From the NCBI GenBank assembly GCA_027625915.1, contig JANTQA010000036.1, forward strand, positions 11,305,001-11,369,000: a DNA stretch of 64,000 bases, given 5' to 3'. Shown here one piece after another: positions 36,062 to 44,940 of the stretch. The stretch comes from Anaeramoeba flamelloides. Lineage: Eukaryota > Metamonada > Anaeramoebidae. Within the stretch, counting starts at the first letter, position 1, and the number at the start of each line of letters is the position of its first letter. The notes under the pieces are model-generated. The model was given only the letters and a program-made list of their open reading frames with translations. It had not been told where the DNA came from and did not search any database. Position numbers and translations under genes: made by a program.

Positions 36062-37310
36062 TTTTTTTTTTTATTTTGAAGGGAGGAAATTATTTTCCTC
36101 TATTAGCCATAATTTCTAAATTTTTGTTAAGAAACTTCAATAAAGAATCATAATTTTCTTTATCATTAACTAATGATAAAATAAACAATGAGTCTTTATT
36201 TCGAATAATATCAAAGATATTATTCTTATTATTTTTGTTAATTTGAATTAAATCTTTAATCCAAATTATTCAATTGTTTTTATAGAATGGGACGTCCCAT
36301 AAAAAATGATCGGTATCTTCATCTGTATCTAGGTTTAACCATTTTTTACATATATTGCAAGATTTTGTTTTTGTTTTATTCTTATCTTAAACATAAGAAT
36401 ATCTGTTTAGATAATTTGTTATATTTCTTAGTTTTAAGATTGGAGTAGAACCCTTTCGTTTTAATTATTTTTGTCATTAGGTTTTTTTTAATTTAAGAAA
36501 TAAATGGAAAATTGTTAAAATTTTCTGTTTATTTCTTAAATTGATAAAAAAGCTTGTTAGATTTTCAAGAATTCAAAAGAGTTGAATAAAATCTTTGATT
36601 TTTCCCCATTCTTTTAAATTCTGGAAAAGCGCCTTTCGGTTTTCTTGAGATTTCTCTTTATTTGTGAATTGTTATAGGTTTTTTTGGGGGTTTCTATTTT
36701 TTTTCAAAAATCTATTGATTTCACAAATAAAATTGAAAACCTCAAGAAAATTTAGGCACTTGAAGACACTTGATGACACTACTGTTTTATTCATATTGGG
36801 ATTATACCTAATAATTTTTCAATATTCTTGCCCTTTCCATTGAGTGCTGTTTATTATTAAGTTTTCTCTATATTGATTAAGATTCTCATTTAGCAATTTT
36901 AAATTTTCTACTTTCCAATTAATATTTTCGTTGTCTTTTTTTGTTAATGTTAAATTTTTTGATATGTGTTCAAAACAAAGATTTTTTCATTTATTTTTTG
37001 GGTTTAAATCTTCTTTTATATATCAAATTTCTTAATTGGTCTATTTTTGCATCAGTTTTATAAATTATTCTGGGAGAGTATGGATTAATTTTTAAAAAAT
37101 TTTGTGACTTTTTTATTTATCCAAACATCAATCATGTTGAAATCATATTGGGTTAGATTGAAAATAACTAACTTTTAAAAGAATTAGTCTCAAAAATTTG
37201 ATTTAAAATTCTGTAATTTTACTCCATTGTCTAATTGTTTTTGGTTAAAAATCAAAAACAAATCTTTTTAATTTTATTAAAAAGTTTAAGTTTGATTAAA
37301 ATAAATAATC
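36062..37310 (-). mobile_element. Decayed LINE, 3' end with poly(A)
   Basis: On the minus strand, pieces of a non-LTR retrotransposon C-terminus read through several frames: FNLTQYDFNMIDVWINKKV, INPYSPRIIYKTDAKIDQLR (about 36990-37150), ENINWKVENLKLLNENL (about 36870-36930), GFYSNLKTKKYNKLSKQIF (about 36390-36455), then SCNICKKWLNLDTDEDTDHF and LWDVPFY (about 36290-36365). The last piece is the CxxC...H zinc-knuckle region that follows the reverse transcriptase in many LINEs, with its final Cys replaced by Asp. The 3' end runs into an A-tail (T-run at 36052-36072 on the plus strand). Stops and frame changes are many, and a family F unit interrupts it. It is inactive and old. Confidence 0.7.
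36476..36785. repeat. Family F foldback unit, copy 2, inside the LINE relic
   Basis: Shares with 20545-20955 the AATTTAAGAAAT block, TTAGATTTTCAAGAATTC, the facing ATTCTTTTAAATTCTGGAAA, AAAACCTCAAGAAAA and the terminal AGGCACTTGAAGACACTTGA. LINE coding sense exists on both sides, so this unit came in later. Exact target duplication is not clear. Confidence 0.6.
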
Positions 37311-37629
37311 ATATATTACAGTAGAGGATTTATAAAAAAAATTATTTAATAAAATCCATCAAATATCAAAAAAATAAATCCTCTCTGGAATTTAAAAATC
37401 AAAATAAAATTAAATAGTGAATTTTATTTCAATTAAAAAAAATATTTTTTTAATGAATAAATCATATTTCGAAGAAAAATATTAAATTTATTAGAAAAGA
37501 AATGAATTGGTCATTAGTCAATCTAAAGATCACAGGGTCCAGTTCAACAACCTATCAAGTTCAATAAAGGAAACTCTCAAAATATTTTTTCTTAAATTGT
37601 TTGAATACGGGAAACCAGCATTTTTAATA

Positions 37630-38023
37630 CAGTTAGTTTCACTTTAAAGGTACTAACTTTCAACGTACAGTCAGTTTCACTTTTAAGGCACAAACTTTCA
37701 ACGAAATTTAAGGTACAAAAAAATCTCAAATTTAAGGCACAAAATTCAAATTCTCGTAAAAACAAATTGTAAAAAAATAAAAATTCCAAATTTTGTGCCA
37801 TAATTTGAGATTTTTTTATGCCTTAAATTCCGTTGACAGTATGTGCCTTAAAAGTGAAACTGACTGTAATTTAAGGTATAAAAAATCTCAAATCAAAGCA
37901 CCAAAATCAAAATCTAGTAAAATAATTTGTATATATAAAAATTCCAAATATTGTACTTTAATTTGAGATTGTTTTGTTCTTGAAATTTCGTTGAAGTCTA
38001 TCCCTTAAATTTAAAACTGACTT
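37630..38023. repeat. Family A MITE A4, split by a nested copy
   Basis: The outer element starts CAGTTAGTTTCACTTTAAAG and ends AAAACTGACTT, between TA at 37628-37629 and 38024-38025. A full family A copy (37668-37866) interrupts it 38 bp from its left end, at a TA where other copies read CAACGAAATTTAAGG. The outer copy is clearly more diverged than the inner. Confidence 0.82.
37668..37866. repeat. Family A MITE A5, inserted in A4
   Basis: A 199-bp palindromic copy, CAGTCAGTTTCACTTTTAAG to CTTAAAAGTGAAACTGACTG, with TA at 37666-37667 and 37867-37868. It is among the best preserved copies in the window. Confidence 0.88.
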
Positions 38024-38094
38024 TAACATTTAAAATATTTTTATTTGCCAATCTATTCTGTTCCAAATGTTAAAGAATTGAAAAACATATATTA

Positions 38095-39326
38095 GAGGTT
38101 TTGATGATAACATATATTATCCTGATATTAACAATAAAATGGCAATAGTATTAAAAAAATCGCGATTAGTCCAACTTTATCACGAAAAATCGTAAAATCG
38201 CGATAAACAACATTATCTCGATATTCATATTATCGCGAAAAAATGAAAAATTATTTTTTTGAAATCATCTGAAAAAAAATCTCTTGACTTTAACAAAGCC
38301 TTGATACTTTTACAACACTTTCCCTTTAATAATGCCAGAAAGTGTTTGTAAGGGCTCTGAACTATCTTCATGTGTTTGAAAGTTTTGAAAGACATAAAGC
38401 TTTTAAAAAGGGAATGAGTTTGGTTTGCTGTAGAAAAAAATTTTATTCTTTTCATTTTTTTTTTTAACAAAATATAAAATCTCAAACAAATTTTATGATC
38501 AAACTAATAATTACCCATTTCAACAATACACTTGAATATAAAGATCGATGTGTTTGCTTAAAATGGAGTTGTTACCTTCACCATTTAAAAATAACCAAAA
38601 AGAATAAAGAATAATTTTCATTCTTTTTGGTGATCGATCAAAAAAACCCAATAAACCCTAGTTGTTTTTCCTGTCCAAAAAAAAGATTCTCAAAGAAGAA
38701 AAAGAAGAAGACAAGTATTGTAGAAAAAATCTTAATAATTGGTCATCATCTCACAAGGATGTTGTGAAATCTTTTGAAGAGTTATCCAACTCCTTTTAGC
38801 TTGCTGAGAAAAAATGAAAATATTGTAACCCAAGTTCACATTCTTTAAAGAACAGACAAAGTGTTGGTTGTTTTAGAAGGTCTTTTATTCAACTCAATTT
38901 ACAACACCACGATTAACTAAAAAAATATTTATTTCTCTTTAGTTCTTATTGTTGTTGATCTTAAAGGATCGATGGGTTTGTCAACCAAATAAAATGAAAA
39001 CACAATAAAACTCTTGGATCTGATCCTTGATTGGATCAAGTATCTTTTTTGATGTTTTTTCAAAGAATAACTTTTTTTCACCTAATCTATTTTTTGATCA
39101 AAAAAACTTTTTTTTGTAAAAATATTTCTCAATTAACACAAAAACACATCAACTATTATATCGCGATTACTTTTTAATCGTGATATTTTGGCATTTATTA
39201 CGATTTTTTAATAATTAAAGCGATTTTCTGATATATCGCGATTTGATTGAAATTATCGCGATTAGGTAACTTTCGCGATTTTTGTAACTTTATCGTGAAT
39301 TTTAAGCATGTTATCATCAAAACCTC
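38095..39326. mobile_element. Family E DNA transposon, non-autonomous, copy 1
   Basis: A 1,232-bp element with perfect 19-bp inverted ends, GAGGTTTTGATGATAACAT and its inverse, flanked by TA (38093-38094 and 39327-39328). Seven TCGCGA motifs cluster near both ends (38159-38240 and 39160-39280), a likely set of subterminal protein-binding repeats. A minus-strand frame (38225-38485) has a partly alike counterpart in copy 2 (MSFKTFK...), but no transposase motif is seen. Complete ends suggest it is younger than copy 2. Confidence 0.82.
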
Positions 39327-39699
39327 TATTATGTAAATCTCAAAAATATTTAGAACAGCTTAAGTAATTGTTGTGTTTATAGAACTGAAATCGAAATTAT
39401 TAAGTATTTAACCAAATATATACAGGATCTAATATCTGTAACAGTATGAAAAGTTTGTAAGTTGCCGATTTTTTTTTCTAAAATATATTTCCAGTTTGTA
39501 AATTCAGTTGGGTATGTGGAATACTTCCAAGAGTTTATTTGTCTGGGATTTGTCTGTTTTTATCTAAAACTTGATTCTGAAAGAGTATTTTTCAATAAAA
39601 TATACTTTACTTGTGTATATATAAAAATCTAAAACCCGTTTTTCGTGATCATCACAATATCAAATTAACTTTCTACATTTTGAAAAATCAAAAAATTAT

Positions 39700-40105
39700 C
39701 ATTTTTTTTTATTTTATTTTGAAGGGGGGTAATTCACCTTATTTGTGTTTTAGATTTTTTTTAATTAAAGAATTGTAGAAAATTTTAGTTTTTCTCATAT
39801 TATTTTTGAAAACTGAAAAAGTACCGTTAGGTTTTTTTTTAATTTTAGTAATTTTTAGTTTATTTCTTGTTTTTTTTATTATTTGTGAAAGTAAAAAAAC
39901 CATTGTTAGCTTTTCTAGAATTCAAAACAACCAAGTAAAATCAGAAATTTTGCTCAATTATTTTAAATTCTGGAAAAAATAGGCACTTGAAGGTACTTGA
40001 CTGACACTCTACAGCACTTGATGAAACTTCTCTAATTTCTAAATTTTTGTTTCGAAATTTCAATAAAGAATCATAAAAAATTATCATTTTTTTCTTGACT
40101 GATCT
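39700..40105 (-). mobile_element. LINE 3'-end fragment, second copy
   Basis: A T-run followed by TTTTATTTTGAAGGGGGGTA matches the 3' end of the LINE relic at 36074-36090. After a family F insertion the homology resumes with CTCTAATTTCTAAATTTTTG and TTTCAATAAAGAATCATAA, equal to 36097-36152. Only the extreme 3' end is present, as expected for a 5'-truncated LINE copy. Confidence 0.6.
39745..40035. repeat. Family F foldback unit, copy 3, inside a LINE fragment
   Basis: Carries CCGTTAGGTTTT, TTAGCTTTTCTAGAATTC, the facing TTTTAAATTCTGGAAAA, and AGGCACTTGAAGGTACTTGA near its right end. It splits the LINE 3' end at a site different from that of copy 2. Confidence 0.58.
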
Positions 40106-40226
40106 CAATTAAGAAAATTTTGTGAGGATTTCAAAGAATATAGAGTATACCACCACTTAATAATTCAGAGGTTTTCATTTTTAAAAGGTGGTTCTTTTAA
40201 GGGTTATTTTTTCTGAATTCGACAAT

Positions 40227-42022
40227 CGTTTAAGGTATACAATCCCTGAAACACAAAAAAAAATAGTATTTTGTATTTAGTGTTAGGGACAATAGTAAAT
40301 TATTTGAATTTTTTGCTGATTAATCTTGGAATAAGTAAGGGTTTTAAGAGTGGTTCAAAACGACAATTTGTGACAATTTATTTTTTTTTATTTCGAAATC
40401 CAAATAAATTGTGAAGGATCTATAGGAGATAGATATTTAAGAAACAAATTTTGGTTTGTGGGTTATCATTCAAATTTTTATTTTACTTTACTTTTATTTT
40501 TTTAGGTCTTTTAGTAAAAAGGAAAAAATATTTCAATTTACCAAAAAAAAATCAAAATTCTTCTGTTAGTTTGTCTTCCGACCTTAACCTTACCCTTGAA
40601 TTATGATTTCGAAAAAAAAAAATCATTTTTTAATAAGTATCCATTTTGAACCACTATTAAGAACTACGTTTGCAATTGAAAATTGGGGGCATGTGTGATA
40701 CAAGAGGATTATGAGGGTTGGCAAATCTCACAATTATTTATTCAGCGAGATCTAAGTGCTAAAAAATGTCATTTTTCACACAAATTTTTCTCTCCTCGTA
40801 TCTCAAAATGACAAAGAATGTTGCGAAAAAACAGCTTTTGGAGAAAATTTCTATTTAGGTGAAAGTGGCAAACCTGGAGACGATGTTTGGGGGTTTCTTT
40901 GGTTTATTTTTGAATTGTGAGAGAAGATGAGAAGGTTTGCCACTTTCACCTAAAAGTTCAAAATGGAGAAAATTGAAAATTTTGATGAATTATTGTCTGT
41001 TTTTTTCCAACAATTACCTTTTTTGATTAATGCCCACGATAATTTATTTGGTATTGTATTGAATCCACTAAAATCACCAATTCCCAAAATTGAAAGATCA
41101 TTTTTCTTCAACTGACAAAGAAATTTATTTTTTAAAAACAAAAACTGACTAATTTTGCAAACTTAATTACCAAAAGATACTTGAATGCAAAATTCCACCA
41201 AACCCCACCCACTCAACCTCAACTCAATTTTCGTTGACTCAACCAATTGTGTTTTGAGAGAAACAATCCAAACAAAAAAATTTTTATCAAAAAAGCACAA
41301 AAAACAAGAAGTGTGTTGTTATGGATCATGTTGTTCCACAAACAATTCAAGGAGACACCCTCCTCTTAGTCATGTTTGGGAGATTTATTCAAGGAAAAAC
41401 AACAAAAATCAAACAAAAAACAAGAAAAACCCTCAACGTCTTTGTTGTGAATTAATCTGGTTTACGAATTACAAGAACAATTCAAGGAACCCAACATTCA
41501 AAAATCTTAGAGAATTGAGATCGTTAAAAGTAAAAGTTGTTTATTCAGAATGTTTGAAATGATCTTAATTTTTTCTGTAAGGAAACCTCGGTGTGTTTTT
41601 CTTTTTCATTTTTACCATCCTTAACAAGGGTGTTCGAGTTCACGTATCTCAAATTTTCTTTTTCATTTTTCATAAAAAAAATGACGAAAAATGATTTTTT
41701 GATCCAAATTGGAGAATATTTCAAAGATCACAACTTTACATTTTAAATGATATTGGTTCAAAAGGTGTTGAGAAAAATTGATCAATTGCCAACGTAGTTC
41801 TTAAAATGATTTGGCAAATCACCTATCCATCTATGAATCTTACACTCTTCAATTTAGATTTTGGAAAAAAAAAATAAAATCACAAAAATAGCCTTTTTCA
41901 ACCACCTATACGATCCAAACTTATTCCAAGATTAATCAACAAAATTGCCAAAATAATTTACTATTGTCCCTAACAAAAGACAATCATTTTTTCCATATTT
42001 CAGTGCTTGTAAACCTTAACAA
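40227..42022. mobile_element. 1.8-kb long-armed inverted-repeat element
   Basis: Left-arm sequence from about 40227 (TTTAAGGTATACAATCCCTG ... TTAGGGACAATAGTAAATTA ... TGATTAATCTTGGAATAAGT) is inverted at the right (41925-42022). Further paired blocks are AAGAACTACGTTTGCAATTG at 40660 facing 41790, and the CGTATCTCAAA blocks near 40797 and 41645. The arms are thus several hundred bp long with about 75-90 percent similarity by eye. The unpaired centre holds a 125-codon frame (41185-41562) with no recognised family. It is either an inactive foldback transposon or the inverted duplication of one. A small palindromic MITE lies inside the left arm. Confidence 0.65.
40854..40954. repeat. 101-bp palindromic MITE nested in the 1.8-kb element
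   Basis: Perfect 22-bp inverted ends: TAGGTGAAAGTGGCAAACCT preceded by TT, facing AGGTTTGCCACTTTCACCTA followed by AA. The outermost TA may be the target duplication. The loop (GGAGACGATGTTTGGGGG...) has no partner in the opposite arm of the large element, so the MITE probably came later. Confidence 0.75.
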
Positions 42023-42661
42023 TAAAAAATGAATGTTTATTTTATACTTTTTACAATTTTGTCTTTTTCCAAAACTCAGAAAAATTTTCTGTGCTACCGT
42101 TAATACAGATAAAAAAGAGAATTAAATCTAAAGAATTTAATATTTCAAAACAGCCCATTTGAATATTGCTGATGGGAATTTACAAAGATTTTTCTATTGT
42201 AAAATATTTGAATAAAAAATCGAAAATTATTTCAAACATTTCCAAAAAATCCGTTAAATTCCCACGAGTTGTTTTCAATCATATCTCCCCACAAAGAAAA
42301 AAATGGAAAAAATGATCCAAAACAAGACATTTTTTAAGCTTTTCTTTTAGTTTTTATAAAGTTGAGACCAATAAAAGAGTGGTCTTTAATTTAACTTCAA
42401 AGAAGATCCAATGTCAAAGGTAAACTCAAAATCAAATCGAAATATTTCCATTGAATTGAGAAATTTTCTTTTTAAAATTTTTTTTTTCAAAAAAGAAAAA
42501 ATTGCAACTTTTTTCCATAAAATCTTTTTCAACTTTTTCCAAACCATGTTAAGTGTACAACATTTGTAATTTACAAATTCCTTAAATAAAAAATAAATCA
42601 TAAACAAAAAAAAAAATAAAAAATAACAAAACAATGATAATAGAAAACAATTCAAATCAAA

Positions 42662-44940
42662 TTGCGATCATCTGAAATTAAAACGTGTGAAATCGAACCC
42701 GAAGAAACAAAGGTTCATGATGTACTTATTCAATTACTCATCCCACCCGAATTTGGGTTATTTGTCACTGACACACAGGCAAGCACGATGAAAAGGAAAA
42801 CGGAAATTCGTGAAAAGAAAACAATAATTGAAAAAAATGTTACCAAGGAAAAGGAAATGGGAAAGGGAAAGGGAAAGGGAAAGGGAAAAGGAAAAGGAAA
42901 GGAAAAAGAAAAAAAAAAAGAGAAGGAAAAACCAAAAACAAAAAAAAACAAAAAAGATGAAGGAAAAAGCTCTTCCTTGTCTTCAACAGTAAGCAGCGTA
43001 TCTTCTTCCATTTCCATTACTGAGTCAAGCTCAGAAAGTCACACGACATCTGATTCTGAGAGTTCCACTGACACCAGCTCCAAAAAGAAAAGAAGAAGCA
43101 AGAGTAAAAGGCAAAGGGAAAAAGAGAGGAAGAGAAAGAAAAGGGAAAAAGAAAAGAAGAGGCGTAAACAAAAGGAGAAGGAAAGGAGAAGAAGGAAAAG
43201 ACAGAAGGAGAAGGAGAAGGAGAGGGAGCGAAAGAGAAGAAACAAGAAAAAGAAGAAAATTGAATTGGAATCTTCAAGCCTCGAGTCAAGCGATGAGTTG
43301 GAAAAGAAAAAAGACAAAAACAAGAAAAAAAAAAAGACCTCAGGGAAGCTAAATAAGAAGAAAAGTGATCCAAACAATGATCAGAAGATGTACGGAATCG
43401 AGCTCGATCAAACAAAGGAAGACATCGAGCCAGAGTACATCCCCGAATCGGAATTCCGAGGCAAATTTGCCGATAGAGACGACCTAATCTGGAAATACCA
43501 TGGCAAATCTTTGGAAATCCGTGAAAGGCCACCAAAGCAAATCGATTTGGAATTGATGAATGTCTCAAAGGCCTTTGAAAGCAACCTCAGATCGTTTAGT
43601 TCCAATTTGGAGTTGCGTGAAATCATAAACGAATTGGCGCAAACAGATAACGCGATACGATCTGTAAAATATGGGATCGTTTTTACTCATTCCGAAGCAC
43701 ACAGAAGAGACGTCTATATACCTGCACCAGAAGAAGTCAGGAGAGGTGAACAATTAAGAACAATTCTTGAACAATCAAATAAATTTGGTGTTTGGGGTAT
43801 TTTTCAAAAAGGTTTTCGACTTGAGGGTTACCTTTCTAAGATCGTAAGTTTTTTTTTTCAAAATATTTTTTTTTTTTTTTTTTCGAGTAAATCAACCTAC
43901 CCACTGGATAAATTGCACTTTTAAAATCAATTTGAGAAACCCAATTCAATTTACGAAAAGATAATATTGACCAATATGTGATTTTTGTGATAATTTTGAA
44001 TTTGGAACAAAACACATTTTTTTGTTTTTAAGAGTATCAAACTTGTTGTTTGGAAAGAGACGTTCTAAGTGCGTTGCAAAAAGAAAGCATTTTTCCCCGA
44101 TAACAAAAAATGAAAACACTTAATTTATTGGATCACAAATACAGTGCTCAAAAAAATGCGTGCCCAAGAACTATAATCCGTGTTTCAAAATATAATCCGT
44201 GTACTTTTTTTTGTTTTTGTTCCAAGGTAACATCCAAGCCACTACCAAGTATTATACCTAAGTTATATTCAATTTTGAAGGTCAATTCCTGGATATTTAA
44301 AGTAAATTTTCAATTAGGAATGCAATTATGTTCAAATTTTTTCGTAATTTTCTCAGATTTTTTTGAGGAAATCTATTGTTTTTTTTGTTCATAAAAATTT
44401 ACTCTATTTTTTGAGATAAATTTTGCAATTCGATCCTTCATTTTTAGAATTTCTTTTTAAATAATAGACGCAAAGAAACCAATACCATATTTGAAACGGG
44501 TTTATTTTTGGTTTCTTTGATCGGTTAATGTATAGGTCTTTTATAACAAAAAACACGCTTTTTATTTTAAAACACGGATTAAACTTTTCTACACGCATTA
44601 TTTTGACTACAGTAATTTCTATTTTGAATAATCTTTATTTGTATAACCATTCCCGAAAAAAATTGTTGAATCAGTTTTAATTATAAAATAGTGGTACAAG
44701 TTCTCGTTTTCAAATATTTTTTTCAGTTTTATTTTCTTAATTGTAAATCAAGAACCAAGACCAAAAATTAGAATCAAAATATAATTCAAAACATCCAATG
44801 AAACCAAAATTTAAGCATATCCAAAATCCCAAATTTGAGATTTTAATTGGAAACATTTTTAAAATTGAATTTTTTTGGGATTTTTTGTTGCTCATGGTTT
44901 TTCTATTCAGGTGAAATTGGCTTCAAGAGTTCAACAATAG
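42662..44940 (+). CDS. Lys/Glu/Ser-rich protein with conserved-looking C-terminus
   Basis: Exon 1 is open from 42644 to a strong donor (ATC|GTAAGT) after 43843. The frame's first codon at 42662 is TTG and the first in-frame ATG is 42788; the sequence before it (EIEPEETKVHDVLIQLLIPP) looks coding, so the real start is unresolved (an ATG at 42634 lies in another frame). Residues about 43-105 are Lys/Glu/Gly-rich; 105-140 are Ser-rich; 140-235 are an RS-like Lys/Arg/Glu stretch, probably nuclear. Residues about 240-394 are mixed and fold-like (EYIPESEFRGKFADRDDLIW, RPPKQIDLELMNVSKAF, KFGVWGIFQKGFRLEGYLSK). The best in-phase second exon is 44911-44940 after TTTCTATTCAG, adding VKLASRVQQ and a stop; a shorter alternative at about 44034 adds SIKLVVWKETF. 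The chosen intron (43844-44910) contains family B copy 2. I do not recognise the family; an RNA-processing role is only a guess from composition. Confidence 0.65.
44142..44612. repeat. Family B MITE, copy 2, in a host intron
   Basis: A 471-bp element between TA dinucleotides (44140-44141 and 44613-44614). The ends are CAGTGCTCAAAAAAATGCGT and the inverse-like ACGCATTATTTTGACTACAG. Alignable end to end with 4470-4945 but retaining more CpG sites, so it is probably less decayed. Confidence 0.87.

Larger units (their letters stand above)
34883..42600. other. Transposon-dense gene-free stretch
   Basis: A first part (34883-36060) is AT-rich with nothing recognisable. It is followed by a LINE relic (36062-37310) carrying a family F insert, a nested family A pair (37630-38023), family E copy 1 (38095-39326), a second LINE 3' fragment with a family F insert (39700-40105), and a 1.8-kb long-armed inverted-repeat element (40227-42022). 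No host gene is supported; the frames at 37592, 38225, 40950, 41185 and 42386 lie in repeats or are chance. Confidence 0.6.

Noticed and set aside
41185-41562. 125-codon frame in the centre of the 1.8-kb inverted-repeat element
   Set aside because: No recognisable domain, composition follows the repeats, and nothing similar to a transposase motif is visible.
42730-43568. Minus-strand Phe/Ser-rich frames opposite the Lys/Glu-rich gene
   Set aside because: Complement of AAG/GAA-rich codons; the plus-strand frame has a splice donor and mixed-composition C-terminal sequence.
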